Assembly (NCBI GenBank): GCA_024640445.1
Contig: JAHEEZ010000075.1
Span: forward strand, 1-14,545
Direction of reading: 5' to 3'
Source of the DNA: Acidobacteriota bacterium
GTDB taxonomy: Bacteria > Acidobacteriota > Blastocatellia > Pyrinomonadales > Pyrinomonadaceae
Length of the DNA stretch: 14,545 nt
The notes beneath the pieces were generated by a model. The model did no database searches. It worked only from the letters and a program-made list of their open reading frames with translations, and was not told the origin of the DNA. Positions 7,301 through 14,424 of the stretch are shown one piece after another. Every line of letters begins with the position of its first letter. Positions within the stretch are counted from its first letter, which is position 1. A program made the position numbers and the translations under genes.

Positions 7301-7937
7301 GATTGAGAGCCCGCTCGCGATGATCGAGCACAAGGCGGTCGTCGATCATTTCCCGAATCACACTTTCCGGGATCAGGCTGATCTTATTCACCTCGTGAGA
7401 GGTCCTGAAGCCGTCGAAGAAATGTATGAAAGGGATCCTCGACCGCAGCGTCGCCGCCTGGGCGATCAGCGCGAAGTCGTGAGCCTCCTGGACGCTCGAA
7501 GCGGCGAGCAGCGCGAAACCCGTCGTCCGCGCGGCCATCACGTCCTGGTGATCGCCGAAGATCGAGAGCGCCTGGGCGGAAAGCGCGCGCGCCGCGACGT
7601 GAAAGACCGCAGGCGTCAGTTCACCCGCGATCTTGTACATGTTCGGCAGCATCAGCATCAGCCCTTGCGAAGCTGTAAACGTCGTGGTGAGCGAGCCCGT
7701 CTGCAATGCGCCGTGCACCGCGCCGGCCGCGCCCCCTTCGCTCTGCATCTCGATCACTTCGGGGCTGTTCCCCCATATGTTCTTTACGCCTTTCGCCGAC
7801 CACTCGTCGGCAAGTTCTGCCATCGCCGAGGAAGGTGTGATCGGATATATCGCGCAGACCTCGTTGACCCTGTACGCGACATACGCCGCGGCTTCGTTCC
7901 CGTCGATCGTGATCACGCTCTGTTCGTTAGTCGCCAT
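4365..7937 (-). CDS. nifJ: Pyruvate:ferredoxin (flavodoxin) oxidoreductase
   Basis: This is a complete 1190-residue single-chain PFOR, within the usual 1170-1230 range. It converts pyruvate, CoA and oxidised ferredoxin or flavodoxin to acetyl-CoA, CO2 and reduced carrier, in the cytoplasm. Domains in order are as follows. The pyrimidine-binding TPP domain has YPITPSS at 31-37 and EMQSEGGAAG at 63-72. Domain II/III (CoA-side) covers about 260-630. A two-cluster ferredoxin domain has C697, C700, C703, C707 and C753, C756, C759, C763. The pyrophosphate-side TPP domain has GDGWAYDIG at 976-984 and NTGGQ at 1010-1014. The proximal cluster ligands C826 and C829 (CAGCG) and C1084 (AYSHCIAHG) are all present, so all three [4Fe-4S] clusters should form. 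ATG 7937 follows GGTGGAG and overlaps the end of the upstream GltD-like gene by 11 nt. A following DHOD-like gene is 17 nt away. No frameshift or missing key residue is seen. Confidence 0.97.
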   Translation of the reverse strand: MATNEQSVITIDGNEAAAYVAYRVNEVCAIYPITPSSAMAELADEWSAKGVKNIWGNSPEVIEMQSEGGAAGAVHGALQTGSLTTTFTASQGLMLMLPNMYKIAGELTPAVFHVAARALSAQALSIFGDHQDVMAARTTGFALLAASSVQEAHDFALIAQAATLRSRIPFIHFFDGFRTSHEVNKISLIPESVIREMIDDRLVLDHRERALNPDNPFIRGTAQNPDVYFQGRETVNPFYDSVPGIVAQEMREFAELTGREYAPVRYFGAKDADRVIVLMGSGAETAIETAEFLAESGGKTGVVQVSLYRPFPANDLLATIPAGVKRIAVLDRTKEPGATGEPLYQDVLVTYTEAFTEGRVGEIPKIVGGRYGLSSKEFTPAMVKTIFDNLELESPKNHFTIGIIDDVGGTSLEIDNAFGLDESGWTQALFYGLGADGTVGANKNSIKIIGENTDLFAQGYFVYDSKKSGAKTVSHLRFGKKPVRAPYLISSADFVACHQFNFVEKEEMLAQAKPGAVFLLNSPYGPDEVWDNLPQRVQKQVLAKGLKLFVIDAVEVARETGMAGRINTIMQTCFFALSGVLPRDEAIAAIKKAIEKTYSKKGRLVIDKNFNAVDRSLENLHEVSVPSAANAADGAFRGMPDSAPEFVRTVTQMMIEGRGDEIPVGAMPVDGTFPSGTSKYEKRNVSDRAAVWEPDLCIQCGNCGFVCPHSVIRSKFYHRENLEGAPAGFKSAPVNARGFPETKYSLEVYAEDCTACNLCYDVCPVTDRSGGGRAINVLKKPEDLDPLRDRISFFESLPNIARTEVNYSTVHGVQFLEPYFEFSGACAGCGETPYVKVLTQLFGDRLLVANATGCSSIYGGNLPTTPWTKDAAGRGPAWSNSLFEDNAEFGLGMRLTVDKQLSMARSLLERLRKEVGEALADEILTAPQELESEIGEQRVRVALLKDRLIGLDVPEAKHLFSLADQFVHRCVWLVGGDGWAYDIGSAGLDHALASGKNVNVLVLDTEVYSNTGGQMSKATPTAASAKFAAAGKRVGKKDLALQAISYGNVYVAQIAMGANPQQTLLAMREAEAYEGPSLVLAYSHCIAHGIDMEKGLLQQKLAVDSGYWPLIRYNPVLRKKGLNPFVLDSTKPAIPLRKYAYNELRYKVLTQTNPTEAETLMQLAQEIVDLRWKTYEEMAGFGAAAFRPVI

Positions 7938-9576
7938 TGTTCTCCACCCCGGGTTCTTGCCTCATTTCGATCGCGTGGCAGGGGCATTGCTCATAGCAAA
8001 CTCCGCATCCCGTGCACAGGTTGTAATTGAATTTGTATCGTTTTCCGGTTCCGAGTTTTATCACCGCATCCTCAGGACACGCGCCGAAACAGCCGTCGCA
8101 TTCGAAGCAGTTGCCGCAGGAAAGGCATCGCTGCGCCTCGTACCTGGCTTCTTCTTCTGACAGCCCTGAGACGATCTCCTCAAATCCCCCGACCGCCGCC
8201 AGCGGTTCGATGTGCGGCTGTTCCGCCGCTTCCGCCGTTGTCTTGAACCAGACCTGAAGCTGGTCGATCTGCACGAGCGGATTATTCGGAGTCTTTTCGT
8301 ATGCCTCTTTGCGCAGCCAGGCGTCGATGTTCCTCGCCGCCTTCTTCCCGTGTCCTACCGCGACGGTAACGGTACGCTCGCTTGGCACCATGTCGCCGCC
8401 CGCAAAGATTCCGGGATGGCCGGTCATCATCTGGCCGTTCACGATCACGGTCCCGTCGCTTTCGAACTCGATGCCCTCGATCCCGTTTAAGAAATCCGTC
8501 TCGGTGTCCTGTCCCAGCGCAAGCACGACCGAGTCCGCCTCAAGCGTCTCAAAATTGCCGGTCGGCACCGGACGGCCGTTCTCGATCCTCATTTCCTCAA
8601 CGGTCATCGAGGTCGTATCGATATTCTTGATCGTCCGAAGCCAGTGGATCTTGATCCCTTCGCTGAGCGCCTCGTCGGCCTCGAAATCGTGCGCCGGCAT
8701 ATGCTCGCGGTCGCGGCGATAGATGATCATCGCCTCATCGACGCCAAGGCGTTTCGCGGTTCTTGCGGCGTCCATCGCCGTGTTTCCCCCGCCGTAGATT
8801 GCGACCCGTCTGCCGAGCTTCGGTGCGTTCCCCATCTCAACCTCTTTCAGGAATGTGACAGCGTCGAGGATCTTCCCGGCGTCGCGCGCCGGAATATTCA
8901 CTTTCTTACCGATATGCGCGCCGATCGCGATGAAGACCGCTTCGAACTTTCCTGCCTCCTTTTCGGCAATCACGTCGGAAACCTTCCTGTCGAAGGTGAA
9001 CTTCACGCCCATCGCCGCGATCCTCTCGTATTCGGCTCTCAGCACATCTCGCGGCAGACGGTAGGCGGGAATTCCGAAGTTCATCATTCCGCCTGCAAGC
9101 GGTCCCGCCTCGAACACCTCGACCTCATGCCCTAATCTGGCGAGATGATAAGCGGCGGAAAGACCGCTCGGACCTGCTCCAATTACAAGCGCGCGTTTGC
9201 CGCTCTTGTGCCGGGGTTCCGGTATCTTCCAACCCTCTTTTATCGCGAGATCACCGAGAAACCGCTCAACGCTGTGGATGCTGACGGATGTGTCGAGCGA
9301 CGCGCGGTTACACGCGTCCTCGCACGGGTGGTAGCAAACCCGGCCGTGAATGGCGGGCAAAGGGTTCTGCTCGACCAGCTTAATCCACGCTTCGCGATAA
9401 TTCCCTGCCTGTGCAAGATCAAGCCAGGCCTGGATGTCTTCACCCGCCGGACAGGCATTGTTGCAGGGCGGAAAGAAATCGACGTAAACCGGTCGTTTTG
9501 TTCGATCGGGCCCGGTTCCTGCCGCGTGATCGCCGAGGTTGGGCCTTGTGGTCCGGTCGGTCTTTAGAAAAGTCAT
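7927..9576 (-). CDS. GltD-like NAD(P)/FAD oxidoreductase with C-terminal multi-cysteine ferredoxin module
   Basis: This 549-residue flavoprotein is related to glutamate synthase small subunit, NfnB/SudA and PreT. The N-terminal helical Fe-S domain has C38, C42, C81, C85 and C89. The FAD-binding loop GAGPSG is at 133-138, the NAD(P)-binding loop GGGNTAMD at 262-269, and the second FAD motif AGGDMV at 392-397. After a linker, the C-terminus carries CLSCGNCFECDGCFGACP (484-501, six Cys) and CTGCGVCYEQCP (521-532, four Cys), enough for two [4Fe-4S] clusters with two extra cysteines. Standard GltD (about 470 aa) lacks this tail. No large GltB subunit is nearby, so glutamate synthesis is unlikely. 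As the first gene of the nifJ operon it probably exchanges electrons between PFOR-reduced ferredoxin and NAD(P)H. The direction and coenzyme (NADH or NADPH) cannot be read from sequence. ATG 9576 has an AGGGG site about 9 nt upstream. Confidence 0.9.
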   Translation of the reverse strand: MTFLKTDRTTRPNLGDHAAGTGPDRTKRPVYVDFFPPCNNACPAGEDIQAWLDLAQAGNYREAWIKLVEQNPLPAIHGRVCYHPCEDACNRASLDTSVSIHSVERFLGDLAIKEGWKIPEPRHKSGKRALVIGAGPSGLSAAYHLARLGHEVEVFEAGPLAGGMMNFGIPAYRLPRDVLRAEYERIAAMGVKFTFDRKVSDVIAEKEAGKFEAVFIAIGAHIGKKVNIPARDAGKILDAVTFLKEVEMGNAPKLGRRVAIYGGGNTAMDAARTAKRLGVDEAMIIYRRDREHMPAHDFEADEALSEGIKIHWLRTIKNIDTTSMTVEEMRIENGRPVPTGNFETLEADSVVLALGQDTETDFLNGIEGIEFESDGTVIVNGQMMTGHPGIFAGGDMVPSERTVTVAVGHGKKAARNIDAWLRKEAYEKTPNNPLVQIDQLQVWFKTTAEAAEQPHIEPLAAVGGFEEIVSGLSEEEARYEAQRCLSCGNCFECDGCFGACPEDAVIKLGTGKRYKFNYNLCTGCGVCYEQCPCHAIEMRQEPGVENNGD

Positions 9577-9737
9577 TTGTTCGAACCCCTGTTTGGAGAT
9601 TTCGGTTCAAAAGTTGTTGGTTCCGCTAATAACTGGGGGTCCGCGGAATGCTCCATTGTGAAATTTTCGCAAATTAGAAAGGGTAATTCTGTGATGCAGG
9701 TCGCAATGAGGAACTTTTTTGGTGGGGGATCGCGGGA

Positions 9738-9750
9738 GTGAATGGTGAAT
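9738..9750. repeat. Copy of GTGAATGGTGAAT
   Basis: This 13-mer is identical to the reverse complement of the array at 3312-3340 and to the copy at 9896-9908. It represents just under two units of the 7-bp repeat. Confidence 0.8.
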
Positions 9751-9807
9751 CGTAAATCGGGAGTGGAATAGATCGGGCAAAGATGAACGACCGGATCACT
9801 TCGGAGA

Positions 9808-9842
9808 AAGGACGTTGGATACATAAACCGTTGCATGGCAAC
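9808..9842 (+). repeat. Dispersed 13-mer plus mini-hairpin, copy 1
   Basis: AAGGACGTTGGAT (9808-9820) is followed after 9 nt by GTTGC-ATG-GCAAC (9830-9842), a 5-bp stem with a 3-nt loop. The same 13-mer and the same stem-loop geometry recur at 14464-14497, with a compensated base pair in the stem. Confidence 0.6.
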
Positions 9843-9895
9843 AGCGTGTAGCGAGTGATCAAGACAGTACTCTGCGTTTTGGCGGGGACGACAGC

Positions 9896-9908
9896 GTGAA
9901 TGGTGAAT
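9896..9908. repeat. Second intergenic copy of GTGAATGGTGAAT
   Basis: It is identical to 9738-9750 and lies about 158 bp from it in the same orientation, in the same intergenic region. Confidence 0.8.
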
Positions 9909-9974
9909 AGCGGAAGAATCTTCGCCAGGATGCAACGCGATTCTCGAACGACCGCACAATCTTCCAAACCCTTA

Positions 9975-10003
9975 TTGGCTGCCGCACAAACCCCTGTTAG
10001 AAT
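9975..10003 (+). promoter_or_regulatory. Candidate sigma70-type promoter of the mscS-like gene
   Basis: TTGGCT (9975-9980, 4 of 6 to TTGACA) and TAGAAT (9998-10003, 5 of 6 to TATAAT) are separated by exactly 17 nt. Transcription would start near 10010, giving a leader of about 54 nt before ATG 10064. The position, orientation and spacing all fit. Promoter consensus in this phylum is less well defined, so confidence is moderate. Confidence 0.5.
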
Positions 10004-10063
10004 TCGTCAGTTACCAACTCAGACTCCAGAACATTATTGCTCGTAATCGCGGAGCGCACACAG

Positions 10064-11779
10064 ATGACCAAAAACAACCCTTCCGTTTTGAATCTGCGAA
10101 ACATTTGCAGGGGAGACCTAAGAGGAATATCGTTCGCGCTGTTTCTCTGCTTGCTCTTGGTGCTTCCCGTCGCGGTCTTTCCGCAGTCCAGCCCCAGTCC
10201 TTCGCCAGTCCCGGTTGAAGAAGAACAACCCAGCGCGCCGGTGACGCTTGACGGTCAGACCGTGTTTTTGGTCCGGGCAGGCTACAAGGGCCTCACGATC
10301 GATGAACGGGCGCTGAACATTTCTGCACGTCTGAAGAAACTGGCGGATGACGGTTCAAAGAAGGTGGAGGACTTCAAGATCGCGGAGGACCAGGTCAGCA
10401 CTGACGTCCTTGTCGGTGACACGATCGTGATCGCGACACTGGACGTCGATGCCGAAGCGGAAGGCAAGACCCGCGCATCGATCGCGGCAGATCGGCTCAC
10501 AAAGGTCAAGACTGCCGTAACGGCATATCGGGACAAGTATGGACTTCGTCAGGCACTGGTCGGAAGCGGTTTCGCTCTGCTCACAATTCTCGCCTTTCTG
10601 GGGATTCTCTTCCTTGTCCGGAGAAGGTTTCAGTGGTTGCGGGATTGGGTGTTGGGAAGGATCAGCGCTTTCATTTCATCGCGCAAATGGAGGATCCTCG
10701 CGCTTGTCGACTCGGAACAGATCACCAAAACGGTGGCCCTGATCTTGAACCTGATACGTCTCGCTGTCCTGGTCACACTTACGTTTATTTCTCTTCAACT
10801 GATACTTGGATTCCTGCCGTGGACAGCAAATTTCGCGAGTGGTCTGCTCGGGCTTCTGATCGGACCGCTGTGGACGCTTGGAAGCGCCCTCGTAAAGGAG
10901 ATCCCGAACCTGATCTTCATCGGAGTCGTGGTCGTCATTACCTACTACGCGTTAAGTGCGCTCAAGGCATTCTTCCGTGCGATTCAGTTCGGTAAGATAA
11001 GCTTCGGATCCTTCGCTCCGGAATGGGCAATGTTCACGTACCGGCTGGTCAAGATCGGGATGATCATCCTGGCGGCGATCATATCGTTCCCGTACATTCC
11101 CGGTTCTGATTCAGAGGCATTTCGGGGAATCACGATCTTCCTTGGAGTCCTTGTTTCGTTCGGTTCAAGCTCGATCGTTGCAAACACCGTGGGAGGCATC
11201 ACACTCAACTATCTGCGTTCGTTTAACGTTGGCGACCGCGTCCAGATAGGCGAGTACACTGGCGACATTATCAGGTCGACGCTTCAGGTCACTCACCTAA
11301 GAACGATAAAGAACGAAGAGGTCATTGTCCCGAACGCCGTTGTCGTTGGCAGCAATATAGTCAATTTCACAACCCACGCAAAGGATCCCGGACTGATTCT
11401 CCACACCAAGGTCACGATCGGATACGACGCGCCCTGGCGGCAGGTCCACGCGCTGCTTCTTCTGGCAGCCGAACGCACGGAAGGCCTGCTTGCGAGCCCT
11501 AAGCCATTCATCCTGCAGACCTCGCTCGACGACTTCTACGTCTCGTACGAACTGAATGTCTTCACGTTGGAACCTCAACTGATGGCCCGCATTTATTCGG
11601 ACCTCCACAAGAATATTCAGGACGCGTTTAATGAATACGAAGTCCAGATAATGTCGCCGAACTACATGATGGACCGAAGCGAGTCCACCTATGTGCCCAA
11701 GGAGAAGTGGTTCGAAGCGCCGGCGGAAAAGGAGCCAGTCGAAGAGAAAGAACCCGGCGATGTGGACGGTAGAACGTGA
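10064..11779 (+). CDS. MscS-family mechanosensitive ion channel with exported N-terminal domain
   Basis: This is a 571-residue inner-membrane channel. It has a signal-peptide-like segment at about 21-40 ending near VFPQ, a Ser/Pro-rich stretch at 41-60, and an extracytoplasmic domain at about 60-160 (VFLVRAGYKGLTIDERALNI, typical of longer MscS homologues in cyanobacteria and acidobacteria). Membrane helices follow near 164-186, 222-250, 282-302, 326-345 and 356-380. The last, with GVLVSFGSSSIVANTVGGIT, is the pore-lining TM3 equivalent. The MscS beta domain is at about 384-440 (FNVGDRVQIGEYTGDI, then EEVIVPNAVVVGSNIVNFT). A cytoplasmic alpha/beta domain follows and then a charged Glu/Lys/Pro tail (550-571). 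The likely role is an osmotic safety valve or ion-gated conductance. ATG 10064 with GGAG 9 nt upstream (10051-10054) is chosen over the TTG at 10037. It appears monocistronic behind its own promoter and converges on the GH115 gene. Confidence 0.9.
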   Translation: MTKNNPSVLNLRNICRGDLRGISFALFLCLLLVLPVAVFPQSSPSPSPVPVEEEQPSAPVTLDGQTVFLVRAGYKGLTIDERALNISARLKKLADDGSKKVEDFKIAEDQVSTDVLVGDTIVIATLDVDAEAEGKTRASIAADRLTKVKTAVTAYRDKYGLRQALVGSGFALLTILAFLGILFLVRRRFQWLRDWVLGRISAFISSRKWRILALVDSEQITKTVALILNLIRLAVLVTLTFISLQLILGFLPWTANFASGLLGLLIGPLWTLGSALVKEIPNLIFIGVVVVITYYALSALKAFFRAIQFGKISFGSFAPEWAMFTYRLVKIGMIILAAIISFPYIPGSDSEAFRGITIFLGVLVSFGSSSIVANTVGGITLNYLRSFNVGDRVQIGEYTGDIIRSTLQVTHLRTIKNEEVIVPNAVVVGSNIVNFTTHAKDPGLILHTKVTIGYDAPWRQVHALLLLAAERTEGLLASPKPFILQTSLDDFYVSYELNVFTLEPQLMARIYSDLHKNIQDAFNEYEVQIMSPNYMMDRSESTYVPKEKWFEAPAEKEPVEEKEPGDVDGRT

Positions 11780-11824
11780 GCACGGAGCGATGGCATCCTT
11801 GCCTGCGCATCTCGTTGGCTTTAC

Positions 11825-11848
11825 CTTTGCGCCTTCGCGTCTTTGCGG
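11825..11848. repeat. Three tandem octamers CTTYGCGN between convergent genes
   Basis: CTTTGCGC, CTTCGCGT and CTTTGCGG follow one another exactly, flanked by TTAC on the left and GTAA on the right. Low-complexity text of this kind is familiar from intergenic DNA of many bacteria. It fills most of the 73-bp gap between the mscS-like and GH115 stop codons, where terminators would be expected. No strong hairpin with a T-tract is present. Confidence 0.6.
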
Positions 11849-11852
11849 TAAT

Positions 11853-14348
11853 TCATCGAGATTTCACAAGAGGCGGGCCGAGATAGGATTGGGGTAGCTC
11901 TCCCTGATAGATCACGATCTTCTGAAGCACCAGCCCGGGGTCGAGAGGCGAATATATCAGCGTGCGCACGCCCGGTGCTAGCGCCGCGAATCTGATCTCG
12001 TCGATATAAACATTGTCCGCGACGCTCTTCTCCCAGGTCTCCTCATCCTTTCCTGCGTCGACCTTAGAGAGCTTCATTTCCGAGCCGTCGATCGACATCC
12101 CGTACCGGAGCCCGCCAAGCGAGAGGAAGTCGAGAGTCGGCGAGAAGTACGCCCGGACGGTCACTTCGCCGCCTTCAGGAATTCGAACGTTGTATTCGAG
12201 GAGCGTCGGCGAATCGAGCGACGTTGCGGGACATTGATCTGAAGGACGGATCGTGATGGCGGACCCGGTCCGTCCAAGATCGGGGATCGTTACCCAACAA
12301 ACCCCCTCTGCATTTCTTGCTTTTGAATAAGCGGTCGCATCGAGTGACTCGTACCAACTTATGGATCGGAGCGCTTCGGCGCTTTCATTCGGTCTGGTCC
12401 ATTCCCCCTTTTCGATCCGGATAACCTCCGGCATCATGTTCTTTTCGGGATTGTCCCAACCCGTGTAGCCGATATGAGTCTGCGACATCATATGGTTCCA
12501 CTTGCCGCCGGCGAGCTTGTGGTAGGCATCGGATAGTTCGGAATCACGTCTGAACAATACCTCAACAAAATACGCATATTTGTTCGCGCCGACATCCCTA
12601 CGGCTAGCCAGACGGCGGTTCATCGCCAAGGCGTGATACATCCGATTGAGATTCGCTGAAGCAAGAACCGGGTATTCGACCAGCTGGAAATATGCGTCGA
12701 GATATTTCCTGTCCAATTCCTTCTTGACCGCGAGCGTTTTCGACTCGAGTTCGTTCCATTCGTCGATCACCCACTGCCACTCGTCCAGGCTGTAGGTATC
12801 CGCATCAAGCAGCTCCGGCTTCCTTCGCGAGTTGTACTTCGTGTATTTCGCGAGGATCTCGCCTATCTCCTCAGCGTCTTCTTTCCCGAACTGCTGTGCC
12901 GCCCATTTTGTATAGTAGCCGGGCAGGTCCGATGCGTTGATCGCATCAGGGTCCCACGCGTAATCGAGGAAGAAGCTGGCCGGAAGCTCCATCGGCTTGA
13001 TGTCGCCGACGTTGACGATCCAAAGCCGGTCCGCGCCGTATTGATAGGCGAGGCTCATCTGCTCCCAGACGCGTTCGATCTGGTTCGTATTGATCCAGCG
13101 ATAGCTGCGCGGCCCGCCGACATAATCGAAGTGGTAATAGATCCCGTAACCGCCCTTGCGCGCAGGCGCCTTCGGGTCCGGCAGCCTGCGAATGTTTCCC
13201 CAGTTGTCGTCGCTGAAAAGAAGTGTCACATCGTCAGGAACGCGCATTCCCTTGTCGTAATAATCCTGTACTTCTTTATATAGAGCCCAGACCTGGGGCG
13301 TTTCTTCGGCGGGTTTGTCCGTGACCTCCTTGATGATCTCCCTCTGGCGCTTCACGATCCGCTCGAGTAGTCCGATCGCGGTGCCTTCGGTCATAGGTTC
13401 GTCGCCGTCACCGCGCATCCCGATCGTCACGAGGCTCTCGTAGCCGTTCATACGCCCGATTCCGCCGCGCCAGAACCCGTCCAGGTGTTTCGCGTTCGTC
13501 GTGTAATCCCACGCGCCCTTGTCCGCCGCCGCCCATTCGGCGTGAGCCCGCATCATCGGCTCGTGATGAGAGGTGCCGATGACTATCCCGTATTCATCGG
13601 CGAGCTTCGGGTTCATCGGATCCTCGACATAGAACTGTCGGCCCCACATCGCCGGCCAAAGCAGATTGCCTCGCAGGCGAAGGATAAGCTCAAACACCTT
13701 GTCGTAGAACTTCGAATTGAATCCGCCGAACTTCTCGAACGCCCAGCCCGAAAGCGCGGGAGCCTCGTCGTTGATGAAGATCCCCCGGTATTTCACCTTT
13801 GGTTCGCCATCGGTGTGAATACCCGGAAGCACGTAAAGCTCATCCCGGTGTTTCACCGGAACATCCGCCCACCAGTACCAGGGCGAGACGCCTATATGTT
13901 TCGAAAGCGCGTACATCCCGTAGATCGTTCCGCGCTTGTCGCTCCCGGCGATTACGAGATTGCCGTCGATAACGGTCGTGATGAACTTTTCGCGCTTGCC
14001 TTCGAGCTCTGTCCGGAAGACCTTGTTGGTCTTTGCCAGCTCATCGACGAGCCCGCCTTTGCCGATCGTCCCTATGATCACGGACCCGCCTGTTGTCGGC
14101 CGGTCCTTCAGGATCGCGGGCCGTTTGGCCGTGACCCGCTTGATGTCTTCCACAAGGTCCTCCGCCACCAACTTCACCCCCGGAAACTCCTTTTCGTCAA
14201 CGACCAGCGCCACGGCCTTGTCTGCCGAGACGAGAGGGAATGAGCCGTTGGACGGCTTGTCGGCGACGTAGGTCTGGGCGAGGGAGATTGAAGCCGCGCA
14301 AAAGACCAGCGCAATAAGAGGGATCGCTCTATTGAAACATGAACGCAT
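11853..14348 (-). CDS. Exported GH115 family xylan alpha-1,2-glucuronidase
   Basis: This is an 831-residue glycoside hydrolase. Residues 1-24 are a signal peptide (Arg-2, Arg-7, hydrophobic core, cleavage after SLA before Gln25). A GH67-like N-terminal domain covers about 30-165 and the catalytic barrel begins at KYRGIFINDEAP (186-197). Family landmarks are TSHHEPM at 259-265, MRGDGDEPM at 311-319, SDDNWG at 379-384 and HFDYVGGPRSYRW from 406. A C-terminal beta domain covers about 640-831. GH115 enzymes remove (4-O-methyl-)glucuronic acid from internal or terminal xylose of glucuronoxylan. With a signal peptide and no lipobox, action in the periplasm or outside the cell is likely. Start: the frame reaches a TTG at 14372, but ATG 14348 gives a cleaner signal peptide. 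Neither has a good ribosome binding site. No other xylan genes, SusC/D pair or regulator are in view; upstream DNA is repeat-rich. Confidence 0.92.
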   Translation of the reverse strand: MRSCFNRAIPLIALVFCAASISLAQTYVADKPSNGSFPLVSADKAVALVVDEKEFPGVKLVAEDLVEDIKRVTAKRPAILKDRPTTGGSVIIGTIGKGGLVDELAKTNKVFRTELEGKREKFITTVIDGNLVIAGSDKRGTIYGMYALSKHIGVSPWYWWADVPVKHRDELYVLPGIHTDGEPKVKYRGIFINDEAPALSGWAFEKFGGFNSKFYDKVFELILRLRGNLLWPAMWGRQFYVEDPMNPKLADEYGIVIGTSHHEPMMRAHAEWAAADKGAWDYTTNAKHLDGFWRGGIGRMNGYESLVTIGMRGDGDEPMTEGTAIGLLERIVKRQREIIKEVTDKPAEETPQVWALYKEVQDYYDKGMRVPDDVTLLFSDDNWGNIRRLPDPKAPARKGGYGIYYHFDYVGGPRSYRWINTNQIERVWEQMSLAYQYGADRLWIVNVGDIKPMELPASFFLDYAWDPDAINASDLPGYYTKWAAQQFGKEDAEEIGEILAKYTKYNSRRKPELLDADTYSLDEWQWVIDEWNELESKTLAVKKELDRKYLDAYFQLVEYPVLASANLNRMYHALAMNRRLASRRDVGANKYAYFVEVLFRRDSELSDAYHKLAGGKWNHMMSQTHIGYTGWDNPEKNMMPEVIRIEKGEWTRPNESAEALRSISWYESLDATAYSKARNAEGVCWVTIPDLGRTGSAITIRPSDQCPATSLDSPTLLEYNVRIPEGGEVTVRAYFSPTLDFLSLGGLRYGMSIDGSEMKLSKVDAGKDEETWEKSVADNVYIDEIRFAALAPGVRTLIYSPLDPGLVLQKIVIYQGELPQSYLGPPLVKSR

Positions 14349-14424
14349 GCTGTAAATGGGCCAAAATAACAAACGAAACCGTTTAGAACAGCCCTGCGCG
14401 CTGCATCGTGATAGGCAGAAACGC

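Larger units (their letters stand above)
9577..9974. other. Repeat-bearing divergent intergenic region
   Basis: This stretch separates the divergent nifJ operon and mscS-like gene. Short open frames here start inside repeats, lack ribosome binding sites and resemble nothing I know. It holds two copies of GTGAATGGTGAAT, a shared 13-mer plus hairpin (9808-9842), and the palindrome TCCGCGGA at 9640-9647. A promoter for the minus-strand operon must lie here, but I could not pick one with fair -35/-10 boxes. Confidence 0.6.

Noticed and set aside
7927..9576. Glutamate synthase small subunit (gltD)
   Set aside because: No large-subunit gene is adjacent, the protein has an extra Fe-S tail, and it is co-transcribed with nifJ.
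9573..9967. Minus-strand frames of 97 and 128 codons upstream of the GltD-like gene
   Set aside because: They translate repeat-bearing intergenic DNA, overlap the start of the real gene, and have no ribosome binding site or family resemblance.
13485..14243. 252-codon plus-strand frame opposite the GH115 gene
   Set aside because: It is antisense to a well-conserved enzyme, has Arg/His/Pro-rich composition and no recognisable domain. It is an effect of third-position GC bias. The same applies to long plus-strand frames at 5496-6143 and 7269-8030 opposite nifJ and the GltD-like gene.
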